64,000 nucleotides of DNA from Theocolax elegans (Eukaryota; Arthropoda; Insecta; Hymenoptera; Cerocephalidae), in NCBI GenBank assembly GCA_026168455.1, contig CM047428.1, positions 19,682,759 to 19,746,758 of the forward strand, read 5' to 3'. Of the stretch, positions 12,554 through 26,189 are shown piece by piece (the stretch's first letter is position 1; each line of letters starts with the position of its first letter). Made by a program: the position numbers and the translations under genes. The notes under the pieces are model-generated. The model ran no database searches. It was given only the letters and a program-made list of their open reading frames with translations, and had not been told where the DNA came from.

Positions 12554-12686
12554 CTCTTGGCAGCAAATGTTTATCTTTTTAAAGAAATATGAAATATGTT
12601 TCATATTCAATGAATCTATATCTGCCGTAATGCCACACGCAACGTATTTCACATTTCTTTCAAAAATAAACATTTGCTGCCAAGAG
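12554..12686. repeat. Hairpin centre with 46-base spacer (turn point 2-3)
   Basis: Arms ctcttggcagcaaatg / catttgctgccaagag flank an asymmetric spacer at about 12,598-12,643 (contains gccgtaatgccacacgc). Next to the spacer the arms are imperfect (tatctttttaaagaaat against attttt-gaaagaaat). Beyond ~25 bases the two sides are perfect inverted copies for kilobases. The same spacer in the same orientation lies at 27,255-27,300, where the right arm is diverged along its full length. Confidence 0.75.
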
Positions 12687-13679
12687 TAATATTACAATTA
12701 TCTTAATTTTAGTTATAGCTAGGGGGAAAGTATCTTTCAACATCTCTATGTAGCTGTAAAATTTATAATTTATGTTTGAAGTACGTTTATCGTTGAAATC
12801 GACACCTGACTACAGCGTCATTCGAAGCCGTGAGATCGAGCGGCTCTTGATGGAGGCTATAGCTCCGACATCCTCTTAAACAAATAGGAGAGTAACAATA
12901 AAAGCAATTAAATTAAGATTTTAGATTTAATAATAAGATTAAATAACTACTAGTTTTAGAATTTCTGTTCTTGTATGGCAGTTTACACGAGTTGTACTAG
13001 TAAATAACAATCGATAATAATAAAATGCACAAATGCATAATAAAATGCACTAATGTAGAATGAAGTATGTCTGAATTACTAAATAGTTTGTGCATTAGAT
13101 ATATTGCAATTGATAAGTGTGTAGAACAGAGATCAACACTATACTTCCAAAATAGTACACAATTACGCGGCACAGAAAAAGGCCTACACGCTATACACGC
13201 AATAGATAAACACGCAAAAACAGAAATCCACGCTGTATAACCATAACAGTACTCAATTAAGCGGCACGGAAAAAATAGCCTAAACGCTTTACACGCTATT
13301 AATAAACATAAGAATTAAGGCTAAATTTCGTTAAAACACGCAATTATATAATGATGCTTAAACGCTTTATACGTACGAAACACATTAATACGGAACACGC
13401 AATAAGACATACGTGGTATACCGTTTGTTGACGAAAGGTACTTGTTTGCCACCGTTATTATGTTGATATTAAATCAAGGACGATTATCATCACAAAATAA
13501 GCTCAGCACGCTGCATCTAGTGAAATCACTCACTTACGAATTCCAAAATTAAGAATTTATATACTGAAAGGATGCAGATTTACAGTAACGTCTCACAGTT
13601 ATTCTCTTGAGTTAATATAACCTCTTCATAACCTCTTCATGGATGATGAGTATTAAAATGAATAAAATTTTTAAAATTT
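12687..13679. other. Mirror of 11,561-12,553
   Basis: Reverse complement of the segment on the other side of the hairpin, nearly exact. No gene recognised. Confidence 0.65.
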
Positions 13680-13702
13680 AGAGAGAGAGAGAGGAGAGAG
13701 AG

Positions 13703-16291
13703 ATTGATTGATTGATTTGAGTTTATTTGGCCTTGGGGTTGAGACCCCGTAGGCACTAAAAAATACAATACAGTGTGACTTGATCACAATAAAATATAAA
13801 TAAAATATAAAAACAATATAAAAACAATAAACGTGTATAAATAAAAATAAAACAATAACAATAATAAAAACAAATTATATACAAAAAATTAATTTTAGTT
13901 GATTATAAGGCATTTTTGCAGTAACCTTGTACAATATATAATGATATTTAGATACTTAAATTACATAAATGACTTTTCGCAGTAATACATTTGTAGGACT
14001 TAATCTAGGTTGAGGTGAGGGATCTGAGGAGCTGTTAAGCCCTCATTTCGCACCCTGTTTTCCCAGGCAGTTTTGTCAAGTCCAAACAGGTGGTTGAATA
14101 ATGTATTCTTGAAATGAATGATAGATGAAGTATCAATGAAAATGTAGGAAATTCGTTGATAATTTTAGATGCAGTAATGACAAATGACTTGTTTAGAGCC
14201 TCTGTGCGAGGAGGAAGATAATGTAATAATTTTGATGGATGACGAGAAGAGGTGCGAGGGTTATGAGAGTGAGTATTTATTCTTATAAAATGATTAGCCA
14301 GATATGTGGGTGAATTATGAGCAATGATGCTGTATGCGAGTGAGCCAATGAGGTATGAGCGTCTGGACTCAACTGATAACCACCTGAGACTTAACCTATA
14401 AGGAGTTACATGCTCCCTCCTTGCTATGTCCCCCCACACGAATCTGACACAAGCATTTAGCAGCCTTTGAAGCTTCAGATTTCTGGTCTGATCGACATCA
14501 TTAAATACAGCACACGCATAGTCAAGATGCGGAAAAACCAGAGCTTCAACCAGACTTTTCCTAAGACCCCGAGACAACGCCTTTTTATAGTATCGCAATG
14601 AATGCAAAACCCCATGTACTCGACTCGAGATACTTAACACCTGTTTTGACCAATCCAGAGAGGGAGAGATCATGACCCCAAGCGATTTAACTTCACATTC
14701 ATAATTTAAGAGATCTGCTCCCAATCCTACCTTCGGGGCAGCGTTCAGGTCGATACGCGATAAAAAGCTGACTACCCAGAATCATAACCTTCGTCTTTTT
14801 TACATTTAACTTCAATCCGTTCGTGTGTGCCCATAGGGCTATCGCATTTGCATCTTGTGTGATGCGTTGTACCCCTGCTTCGAAATCTGACGGAAAAAAC
14901 GAATGGTAGACCTGGGCGTCATCGGCAAACAGCATACAATCGCTGTGTGAAAGAACTTTAGGCAAATCATTTATAGACAGAAAAGAGTATCGGGCCAAGA
15001 ACACTGCCCTGAGGCACTCCCGCTTTTATCTCGAGCCAGTCCGACAACACACCTGTCTCGCTCTCTCCGCTTGCATGCGACCTACAAGATATCTATAAAA
15101 CCAACTTAATGCATTGTCCGAGCAACCAATCCCACACAGCTTTTGAATGAGTTTACAATGAGGCACAGTATCGAATGCCTTAGAGAATCAAACAGGATGA
15201 GAATCGTGATCTTCCTAGCATCGATGGCTCTTCTAACGTCGTCTAGGACACCCAGGAGTGCTGTCTGGGTACTGTGCCCCCTGCGAAAGCCTGCTTGTCT
15301 GTCAACAAGAATATGATTTTTCACAAGATATTCAGACAACTGATTATGTACAAGTCTCTCCAAGATTTTCGAGAGTTCGCAAAGCTTCGCAATCGGCCTC
15401 GTATCTGAGCACGACTCTACCCTGCTTGACTTCGCCAACGGAAATAGTAATACCCTTTTCCAGCTCTCCGGAAAATAGCCGGCTGAGAGCATATTATTAA
15501 AGAGATCAACAAGGTGCAGTGTTAATTGAGGCTCTAATAATTTAATCATTTCAACGGATATGCCATCAATCCCCACTGCTCTTGAGGACGCTCCCCGAAT
15601 TGCACGCTGAACTTCTTTCGCGGTTACAACAGAGAAATGAAAAGAAGGAGAAGAAGGTGATGTGGGACAAGAGTTGCATATTATGGTTGAAAATGATTGT
15701 ACAAAGTGGTTGAATGTGATTTGAAACTGAAGCATAATGACAATTTAACTGATGAGGTGAGAAAAATTTAAATGGTGATGGGTTAGTTTTAGTGCTGAGG
15801 CCCATATTTTTTAGGCATTTCCACGATTTCTTAGGGTCTTTCGTGCTACTAAGTTTCCTTGCCAAAAAGTGGAACTTATTGTGTTGACAGTATTCGAGAC
15901 CTGATTTCTAAGACCCTTATACACATTATAGTCGTCAGCAGAACCTGAAGCACGAAATCTATTAAAGTCATTTCTGACTTTGATACTTTCTTTGATTTCC
16001 CGAGATATCCAGGGTTTGTGGCTTGTTTTGATGGAGCGAAAAGTTACAGGTGCTACTGGTCAAAAGTGGATAAAATTGATTTACTTATAAATAATAATGT
16101 GGATGAAATGGTGCTATGTACATTTTGAGATGAATGAACTTGTTGTGAATACTGACTAGGTTGATGATTGTTCGGAGATATGTCCATGAATTCAGACTGG
16201 TCAGGCCAAGGATGAGGGATTGATTTCGATGAGGAAGAGGAGGTTATGTATGATTCAAATGTAGTTGCGAGATTATGAAGGTGCCCCCTCC
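13703..16291 (-). pseudogene. LINE ORF2 (RT), 5'-truncated, copy 3
   Basis: Minus-strand copy with both ends present: tail 'attgattgattgatt' next to (GA)n at 13,680-13,702, and truncated 5' end next to (GA)n at 16,292-16,311. Frames 14,724-14,035 (C-terminal region), 15,004-14,699 (LFADDAQVYHSF, catalytic pair present) and 15,735-15,106 (GIDGISVEMIK to RRGHSTQTALLG). Motif A is damaged by the same kind of 1-base loss as copy 2. At the INDLP block it shares a G (FSVYIND-type codon) with copy 4, while copies 1 and 2 share an A. Confidence 0.85.
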
Positions 16292-16724
16292 AGAGAGAGA
16301 GAGAGAGAGAATGAAAGACAGAATGTTAGTAACAACCATTCAAACTACAAGTGTTCATGCATTCACAATTATATGAAAACTCATTTCACCATCATAATCA
16401 TAAAAGGTACTAATCTTGATAAAGATATTTATGCGTAAAAGTTTTATTCTTTGTGACAAGGTATTTCATATCTGTCAATATAATTATCCTCACATTACTA
16501 AACCTGCCTAACGTACCTCAATCTACCGCGAATACCCCACTTTCCCTTTGTCATTGTAAAAAAATGTATCCAATATCTATAAAATGTGCATAATTCTTTT
16601 TAAAAAATTTCATTGAAAATAGAAATTATCATTGATGGTTATTAGATCAAATGCAAATCAACATAACCTTAATTTTCGTCGTACGTAAATACATATGAAT
16701 TCATAAATTCAATGTAAAATTATA

Positions 16725-16890
16725 AATTCCGCGCGGCCCTGGCCGATTGATACAAGCACCACTGGCGATGTATTTTCAAAAGTGCTTTCTTTACAAGACA
16801 TCGTATGACCTCCGTCGCTGATTAGCACCGGTTTGAGAGCATAAAAGAGCAACGTTAAAATAATAAAAAAAATAATAAAAAATAAATTCC
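16725..16890 (+). mobile_element. 5'-truncated SINE (SINE-b, copy 3)
   Basis: Same insertion as 2,181-2,336, with the aaattccgcg duplication on both sides (16,725-16,734 and about 16,885-16,894). Minor deletions relative to copy 1. Confidence 0.65.
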
Positions 16891-17032
16891 GCGCCATCTA
16901 TGATGCATGCAGCATAGTAAGCATGTATACATTAATATAGTGACCATTTATGTATACTACGTAATCACAGAAATTGAAACCCTGTCGGTAAAAATACTAG
17001 CTTCGACGTCCTCTTAATGTAATTTGAAATGC

Positions 17033-17255
17033 TAAGCTCTGCGATGGTTTGGTCGGTTAGGGCGTTAGGCTCGTATAATCTTGGAGGTCCCAGATTCGAT
17101 TCCCGGCTCCGACCGATTGATACAAGCACCACTGAAGACGTGTATTTTTCAACAAATGCTTTCTTCTCAAACACATCGTATGGGCTCCGTCGCTGACCAG
17201 CACCAAATTGGAAGCATAAAAAGAGCGACGTCAATAAAATTAAAAAAAAAAATAA
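17033..17255 (+). mobile_element. tRNA-derived SINE (SINE-a, copy 3)
   Basis: Same element as 2,488-2,705: tRNA-like head with B box gattcgattccc near 17,095, body, and an A-rich tail at about 17,241-17,252. Confidence 0.7.
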
Positions 17256-19424
17256 ATTCAAATAAATACATTTTATTATACAGATACAAAACAATGAACA
17301 TAAAAATCGAGCTGAAAATACGTAAATATAAAAAAATAAACTTTTTTAATAATTTAATACAAAATAATTTATTATTTATTATAACTATTTTTCTCTCATG
17401 TATATTATTGAACCGACTAAATCGGAATTCAGATGAATCGCTTAGAAGATAGATAAAACCATTCTCCACATTTTTTTATTATGTTTTAGAAATTCAAGTA
17501 TATACCCTAGTAGAAATTGAGCATTTTAAGGTTAGACAAAATTTGAAATTTGATCATATTAGGATCATATTTTGAGCATTTTTTGCTAATTCGTCATTTC
17601 TGGCTTAAAAAACCGTTTCAATTATGCTCAAAATTCTACTAGGGTAATTATAAAATTTTATAAATATTATATTTTATAACAAAAAAATTGTGTTCTACAT
17701 CATTAAAATAAAAATTGAATAATTGAGTAAATGTGCATTATAAGCGACTCGTACCGCACAGGTATGAGAGCCTTACTTATAACTATTAGCTAACTATATT
17801 GCGAATGTTAGCAGTATCGTAATACCGCGCCATCACAAAAGTTCACGCGTATACCAATATTTGTAAAAGTGTCTTACTCTGATACTATTCAATAATAAAC
17901 ATACTATAGGTTAGTTATCTTTCAACATTCTCGTAATTAAAGAAAAATTGAGCAGCCTTCTTGTTGTTTTTTTTTATCAGTTTCGACACAAACATAATTA
18001 TCTCATTATTTTATTAATCAGCATCACACATTAACAATTGGATCCATTTCGTTAACATTAATTTCTTTGTCAATTAACGAAACTCACTAGTTAATTTATC
18101 AAAATCAACATATTTACACCTGGATCCAATTAATCACCATAATATTGTTTAATGGCTAATAATATCAATATCAACGCGATCACAATTATAGAACCAATTA
18201 ATCCCTGCTAGAAAATTATCACTACCTTTTGATCAAAATCTGTTGAAATTAAAAGCGATTGGCCATAATTTGGTTAATTTACCCGTCAAATTTCGACCTA
18301 CCGCGACACGCTTTCTGGTGTATACGGTAAAGTTCTGGTGGTTTGCAATCTCTTTTATTCAATATTTTTAAAATGGGTTTTTTATGGTTACAAGATTCAA
18401 TTTCAAAATAAAAAAGTGGAATTTTAAAGAAATAATTGTAGAATTCTATTTTTCTACAATATATTAATTTCCATAATGTAATTAATGATCGACGAGTGAA
18501 CAAATTTTGGAGACTAGATTAGATTTAGCCGTTACATTACTCTCATTTTGAAAATGAATTGAGCACAAATGTTTATTTATTACGTACTAAAATCTTATTG
18601 TAAATAAAATTAACATTGATTTATGTAACAATTGGTATAAATTAGTACAGGTATAAAATATAATTAACAGTAAAATTATGTTTATTATTCTTGAAATTTT
18701 TATACTTTTTTAGATAATTTTTGATCATTTTTGTAAAAACACTTTTTCTATATTTACTGCAACGCTTTAAATTACTATCCATCATTACACATGAGTTTAA
18801 CAAACATTTATATTATAGGTTAACTTCCAAAGTATAATATATGCATATATAACCTATAGGTATGATACTATCTATTCGTATTAACCAAAAGAAATGGTTT
18901 TTTGAAAAAAAAATAAATCATACAGATATTAATTTATATTTATATTTGTTTATATATTTGATTTTCATGTTTTATTTATAATATAGATTTTTTTTCTTAA
19001 TATACAAATTTGACCAGAATTCCAACCGACATTGGTCAATATATCTGGTCAAAACATTATGATAAAAATTTGATAAAATCGCCAGATTCTTATAGCGAAA
19101 TTTCTAGCTAACTAAACTCACAAATTTGTCAATAAAATCAACGTACGTCCACAATTTCATCCGACAAATTAACATATTTTCCTCTCATCAACCTCACAAC
19201 ATACATTTACACCAAAATTCAAATTTAGAGCCTCCAATATCAATTAAATCGTTCGTATCACATTCAACTCGACGAAAGGAATCGAACAAACAAACAATTT
19301 CATTTGAGTATCGCAGAAACGGAGAAGGGAAAACACCGATAAATCCATAAAGCACATTTACCGATTTAATTAACCGAAAAATTAAGGATAAGAGATATAT
19401 ATATATACATATACACACACATAT
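17256..19424. other. AT-rich non-coding DNA, copy of 2,706-4,880
   Basis: Same orientation as in pass 1. No gene recognised; contains the accctagtagaa foldback at about 17,503-17,645. Confidence 0.65.
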
Positions 19425-20417
19425 GGGGTATTCCACGTGAAGTGGTCCGATCAAAATTTAAAATTCGCCAAATTATGGGTACACATTGCAAATGTTTTTA
19501 AGAATATAGAAAAAAATTTTTAGGTACTGGTATTTATTAGTTCAAAAGTTATTCTAACCTCAAAAAGTGAACTTTTTCCAATTTTTTTCAACACCAGCTG
19601 GGTTCATCGCTATTTAACTCAAAATCTATCAACTTTTACTATATAATATTATATGTAACATTCGTTGCTAATTATGTCTAGAATTTATCCTTCTGGGTTA
19701 GAATTTCTAATTTCAAGGTAAATGATAGATAAACTACATGTCAATATTCAACTTGAAAAAAATCTAACTTCGCCACAATTGATTTTTTTATCCAGAAGTC
19801 CAAAGAAAGCTTGGAGCCATACCTTTCAAATGATCTGTAGCATTGTTATGGCCTTCAATTCTGTAAAAAGTTATGATAGTTTAAAGAAAGACGAAATTTT
19901 TTTAAAAATTTAAATGGGAAATACCATGTTAATTTTTGTAAATTTTTTGTCTTTCTTTGAATTATCATAACTTTTTACAGAATTGAAGGCCATCAAAATG
20001 CTACAGATCATTTGAAAGGTATTGCTCCAAGCTTTCTTTTGGACTTTGGATAATAAAATCAATTGTGGCGAAGTTAGATTTTTTTCAAGTTGAATATTGA
20101 CATGTAGTTTATCTATCATTTACCTTGAAATTAGAAATTCTAACCCAGAAGGATAAATTCTAGACATAATTAGCAACGAATGTTACATATAATGTTCTAT
20201 AGTAAAAGTTGATAGATTTTGAGTTAAATAGCGATGAACCCAGCTGGTGTTGAAAAAAACTGGAAAAAATTCACTTTTTGAGGTTAGAATAACTTTTGAG
20301 CAAATAGATTCCGGTACCTAAAAATTTTTTTCTGTATTCTTAAAAACATTTGCAATGTGTACCCAAAATTTGGCGCATTTTAAAATTTTGATCGGACCAC
20401 TTCACGTGGAATACCCC
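19425..20417. mobile_element. Foldback/MITE-like element (copy 2, inverted relative to copy 1)
   Basis: Same element as 4,881-5,872, but its asymmetric centre (near 19,905) is the reverse complement of the centre at 5,376. This fits the whole 1-25,000 stretch being mirrored about ~12,640. Arms 19,425-19,900 and 19,920-20,417 differ by substitutions; flanks outside are mirror copies. Confidence 0.75.
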
Positions 20418-22607
20418 ATATGTGTGTGTATATGTATATATATATATCTCTTATCCTTAATTTTTCGGTTAATTAAATCGGTAAATTGTGCTTTATGGAT
20501 TTATCGGTGTTTTCCCTTCTCCGTTTTCTGCGATACTCAAATGAAATTGTTTGTTTGTTCGATTCCTTTCGTCGAGTTGAATGTGATACGAACGAATTTA
20601 ATTGTATATTGGAGGCTCTAAATTTGAATTTTGGTGTAAATGTATGTTGTGAGGTTGATGAGAGGATAAATATGTTAATTTGTCGGATGAAATTGTGGAC
20701 GTACGTTGATTTTTATTGACAAATTTGTGAGTTTAGTTAGCTAGAAATTTCGCTATAAGAATCTGGCGATTTTATCAAATTTTTATCATAATGTTTTGAC
20801 CAGATATATTGACCAATGTCGGTTGGAATTCTGGTCAAATTTGTATATTAAGAATAAAAAATTCTATATTATAAATAAAACATGAAAATCAAATATATAA
20901 ACAAATATAAATATAAATTAATATCTGTATGATTTATTTTTTTTTTCAAAAAACCATTTCTTTTTGGTTAATACTGAATAGATAGTATCATACCTATAGG
21001 TTATATATGCATATATTATACTTTGGAAGTTAACCTATAATATAAATGTTTGTTAAACTCATGTGTAATGATGGATAGTAATTTAAAGCGTTGCAGTAAA
21101 TATAGAAAAAGTGTTTTTACAAAAATGATCAAAAATTATCTAAAAAAGTATAAAAATTTCAAGAATAATAAACATAATTTTACTGTTAATTTATATTTTA
21201 TACCTGTACTAATTTATACCAATTGTTACATAAATCAATGTTAATTTTATTTACAATAAGATTTTAGTACGTAATAAATAAACATTTGTGCTCAATTCAT
21301 TTTCAAAATGAGAGTAAATGTAACGGCTAAATCTAATCTAGTCTCCAAAATTTGTTCACTCGTCGATCATTAATTACATTATGGAAATTAATATATTGTA
21401 GAAAAATAGAATTCTACAATTATTTCTTTAAAATTCCACTTTTTTATTTTGAAATTGAATCTTGTAACCATAAAAAACCCATTTTAAAAATATTGAATAA
21501 AAGAGATTGCAAACCACCAGAACTTTACCGTATAATACACCAGAAAGCGTGTCGCGGTAGGTCGAAATTCTGACGGGTAAATTAACCAAATTATGGCCAA
21601 TCGCTTTTAATTTCAACAGATTTTGATCAAAAGGTAGTGATAATTTTCTAGCAGGGATTAATTGGTTCTATAATTGTGATCGCGTTGATATTGATATATT
21701 AGCCATTAATAAACAATATTATGGTGATTAATTGGATCCAGGTGTAAATATGTTGATTTTGATAAATTAACTAGTGAGTTTCGTTAATTGACAAAGAAAT
21801 TAATGTTAACGAAATGGATCCAATTGTTAATGTGTTGATGCTGATTAATAAAATAATGAGATAATTATGTTTGTGTCGAAACTGATAAAAAAAAACAACA
21901 AGAAGGCTGCTCAATTTTTCTTTAATTACGAGAATGTTGAAAGATAACTAACCTATAGTATGTTTATTATTGAATAGTATCAGAGTAAGACACTTTTACA
22001 AATATTGGTATACGCGTGAACTTTTGTGATGGCGCGGTATTACGATACTGCTAACATTCGCAATATAGTTAGCTAATAGTTATAAGTAAGGCTCTCATAC
22101 CTGTGCGGTACGAGTCGCTTATAATGCACATTTACTCAATTATTCAATTTTTATTTTAATGATGTAGAACACAATTTTTTTGTTATAAAATATAATATTT
22201 ATAAAATTTTATAATTACCCTAGTAGAATTTTGAGCATAATTGAAACGGTTTTTAAGCCAGAAAATGACGAATTAGCAAAAAATGCTCAAAATATGATCC
22301 TAATATGATCAAATTTCAAATTTTGTCTAACCTTAAAATGCTCAATTTCTACTAGGGTATATACTTGAATTTCTAAAACATAATAAAAAAATGTGGAGAA
22401 TGGTTTTATCTTATCTTCTAAGCGATTCATCTGAATTCCGATTTAGTCGGTTCAATAATATACATTGAGAAAAATAGTTTATAATAAATAATAAATTATT
22501 TTGTATTAAATTATTAAAAAAGTTTATTTTTTATATTTACGTATTTTCAGCTCGATTTTTATGTTCATTGTTTTGTATCTGTATAATAAAATGTATTTAT
22601 TTGAATT
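20418..22607. other. AT-rich non-coding DNA, mirror of 17,256-19,424
   Basis: No gene recognised. This pass has the fewest apparent indels and may be the best version of the unit. Confidence 0.65.
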
Positions 22608-22835
22608 TATTTTTTTTTTTTAATTTTATTTGACGTCGCTCTTTTTATGCTTCCAATTTGGTGCTGGTCAGCGACGGAGCCCATACGATGTGTTTGAGAA
22701 GAAAGCATTTGTTGAAAAATACACGTCTTCAGTGGTGCTTGTATCAATCGGTCGGAGCCGGGAATCGAATCTGGGACCTCCAAGATTATACGAGCCTAAC
22801 GCCCTAACCGACCAAACCATCGCAGAGCTTAGCAT
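22608..22835 (-). mobile_element. tRNA-derived SINE (SINE-a, copy 4)
   Basis: Minus-strand copy. Head at the right end with B-box complement gggaatcgaatc near 22,770, T-run (tail) at 22,608-22,622. The reading KAFVEKYTSSVVLVSIGRS on the plus strand is accidental SINE translation. Confidence 0.7.
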
Positions 22836-22980
22836 TTCAAATTACATTAAGAGGACGTCGAAGCTAGTATTTTTACCGACAGGGTTTCAATTTCTGTGAT
22901 TACGTAGTATACATAAATGGTCACTATATTAATGTATACATGCTTACTATGCTGCATGCATCATAGATGGCGCGGAATTT

Positions 22981-23146
22981 ATTTTTTTATTATTTTTTTT
23001 TATTATTTTAACGTTGCTCTTTTTATGCTCTCAAACCGGTGCTAATCAGCGACGGAGGTCATACGATGTCTTGGTAAAGAAAGCACTTGTTGAAAATACA
23101 TTCGCCAGTGGTGCTTGTATCAATCGGCCAGGGCCGCGCGGAATTT
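22981..23146 (-). mobile_element. 5'-truncated SINE (SINE-b, copy 4)
   Basis: Minus-strand counterpart of 2,181-2,336, flanked by cgcggaattt on both sides (22,971-22,980 and about 23,137-23,146). Confidence 0.7.
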
Positions 23147-23564
23147 ATAATTTTACTATTGAATTTATGAATTCATATGTATTTACGTACGACGAAAATT
23201 AAGGTTATGTTGATTTGCATTTGATCTAATAACCATCAATGATAATTTCTATTTTCAATGAAATTTTTTAAAAAGAATTATGCACATTTTATAGATATTG
23301 GATACATTTTTTTACAATTGACAAAGGGAAAGTGGGGTATTCGCGGTAGATTGAGGTACGTTAGGCAGGTTTAGTAATGTGAGGATAATTATATTGACAG
23401 ATATGAAATACCTTGTCACAAAGAATAAAACTTTTTACGCATAAATATCTTTTATCAAGATTAGTACCTTTTATGATTATGATGGTGAAATGAGTTTTCA
23501 TTATAATTGTGAATGCATGAACACTTGTAGTTTGAATGGTTGTTACTAACATTCTGTCTTTCAT
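23147..23564. other. AT-rich flank, no gene seen
   Basis: Copy of 1,761-2,170 in the opposite orientation. No feature beyond AT-rich sequence leading into the (CT)n tract at 23,565-23,583. Confidence 0.6.
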
Positions 23565-23583
23565 TCTCTCTCTCTCTCTCTCT

Positions 23584-26189
23584 GGAGGGGGTCAACCTTC
23601 ATAATCTCGCAACTACATTTGAATCATACATAACCTCCTCTTCCTCATCGAAATCAATCCCTCATCCTTGGCCTGACCAGTCTGAATTCATGGACATATC
23701 TCCGAACAATCATCAACCTAGTCAGTATTCACAACAAGTTCATTCATCTCAAAATGTACATAGCACCATTTCATCCACATTATTATTTATAAGTAAATCA
23801 ATTTTATCCACTTTTGACCAGTTAGCACCTGTAACTTTTCGCTCCATCAAAACAAGCCACAAACCCTGGATATCTTGGGAAATCAAAGAAAGTATCAAAG
23901 TCAGAAATGCGACTTGTAATAGATTTCGTGCTTCAGGTTCTGCTGACGACTATAATGTGTATAAGGGTCTTAGAAATCAGGTCTCGAATACTGTCAACAC
24001 AACTAAGTTCCACTTTTTGGCAAGGAAACTTAGTAGCACGAAAGACCCTAAGAAATCGTGGAAATGCCTAAAAAATATGGGCCTCAGCACTAAAACTAAC
24101 CCATCACCATTTAAATTTTTCTCACCTCATCAGTTAAATTGTCATTATGCTTCAGTTTCAAATCACATTCAACCACTTACCGTACAATCATTTTCAACCA
24201 TAATATGCAACTCTTGTCCCACATCACCTTCTTCTCCTTCTTTTCATTTCTCTGTTGTAACCGCGAAAGAAGTTCAGCGTGCAATTCGGGGAGCGTCCTC
24301 AAGAGCAGTGGGGATTGATGGCATATCCGTTGAAATGATTAAATTATTAGAGCCTCAATTAACACTGCACCTTGTTGATCTCTTTAATAATATGCTCTCA
24401 GCCGGCTATTTTCCGGAGAGCTGGAAAAGTGTATTACTATTTCCGTTGGCGAAGTCAAGCAGGGTAGAGTCGTGCTCAGATACGAGGCCGATTGCGAAGC
24501 TTTGCGAACTCTCGAAAATCTTGGAGAGACTTGTACATAATCAGTTGTCTGAATATCTTGTGAAAAATCATATTCTTGTTGACAGACAAGCAGGCTTTCG
24601 CAGGGGGCACAGTACCCAGACAGCACTCCTGGGTGTCCTAGACGACGTTAGAAGAGCCATCGATGCTAGGAAGATCACGATTCTCATCCTGTTTGATTTC
24701 TCTAAGGCATTCGATACTGTGCCTCATTGTAAACTCATTCAAAAGCTGTGTGGGATTGGTTGCTCGGACAATGCATTAAGTTGGTTTTATAGATATCTTG
24801 TAGGTCGCATGCAAGCGGGAGAGAGCGAGACAGGTGTGTTGTCGGACTGGCTCGAGATAAAAGCGGGAGTGCCTCAGGGCAGTGTTCTTGGCCCGATACT
24901 CTTTTCTGTCTATATAAATGATTTGCCTAAAGTTCTTTCACACAGCGATTGTATGCCGTTTGCCGTTGACGCCCAGGTCTACCATTCGTTTTTTCCGTCA
25001 GATTTCGAAGCAGGGGTACAACGCATCACACAAGATGCAAATGCGATAGCCCTATGGGCACACACGAACGGATTGAAGTTAAATGTAAAAAAGACGAAGG
25101 TTATGATTCTGGGTAGTCAGTCTTTTTATCGCGTATCGACCTGAACGCTGCCCCGAAGGTAGGATTGGGAGCAGATCTCTTAAATTATGAATGTGAAGTT
25201 AAATCGCTTGGGGTCATGATCTCTCCCTCTCTGGATTGGTCAAAACAGGTGTTAAGTATCTCGAGTCGAGTACATGGGGTTTTGCATTCATTGCGATACT
25301 ATAAAAAGGCGTTGTCTCGGGGTCTTAGGAAAAGTCTGGTTGAAGCTCTGGTTTTTCCGCATCTTGACTATGCGTGTGCTGTATTTAATGATGTCGATTA
25401 GACCAGAAATCTGAAGCTTCAAAGGCTGCTAAATGCTTGTGTCAGATTCGTGTGGGGGGACATAGCAAGGAGGGAGCATGTAACTCCTTATAGGTTAAGT
25501 CTCAGGTGGTTATCAGTTGAGTCCAGACGCTCATATCTCATTGGCTCACTCGCATACAGTATCATTGCTCATAATTCACCCACATATCTGGCTAATCATT
25601 TTATAAGAATAAATACTCACTCTCATAACCCTCGCACCTCTTCTCGTCATCCATCAAAATTATTACATTATCTTCCTCCTCGCACAGAGGCTCTAAACAA
25701 GTCATTTGTCATTACTGCATCTAAAATTATCAACGAATTTCCTACATTTTCATTTGATACTTCATCTATCATTCATTTCAAGAATACATTATTCAACCAC
25801 CTGTTTGGACTTGACAAAACTGCCTGGGAAAACAGGGTGCGAAATGAGGGCTTAACAGCTCCTCAGATCCCTCACCTCAACCTAGATTAAGTCCTACAAA
25901 TGTATTACTGCGAAAAGTCATTTATGTAATTTAAGTATCTAAATATCATTATATATTGTACAAGGTTACTGCAAAAAATGCCTTATAATCAACTAAAATT
26001 AATTTTTTGTATATAATTTGTTTTTATTATTGTTATTGTTTTATTTTTATTTATACACGTTTATTGTTTTTATATTGTTTTTATATTTTATATTTATATT
26101 TTATTGTGATCAAGTCACACTGTATTGTATTTTTTAGTGCCTACGGGGTCTCAACCCCAAGGCCAAATAAACTCAAATCAATCAATCAA
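23584..26189 (+). pseudogene. LINE ORF2 (RT), best-preserved copy (copy 4)
   Basis: The longest reading frame in the window (534 codons from 23,540; its first codons lie in the CT tract) covers the EN-RT linker and RT fingers-palm. D386 lies in motif A (LFDFSKAFDT); GVPQGSVLGP is present. Motif C reads FAVD (residues 474-477) where copies 1-3 read FADD, so the first catalytic aspartate of this pair is lost here. A 1-base loss near 25,122 shifts the frame; the C-terminal region continues at 25,165-25,401, hits a TAG at 25,399 (CAG in copies 2 and 3), and resumes at 25,450-25,890. No endonuclease domain. 3' UTR 25,891-26,189, ending (aatc)n then (CT)n. Confidence 0.88.

Noticed and set aside
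22630..22899. Conserved small protein (QRRSPYDVFEKKAFVEKY...)
   Set aside because: It is the reverse strand of the SINE; conservation between passes comes from the duplication.
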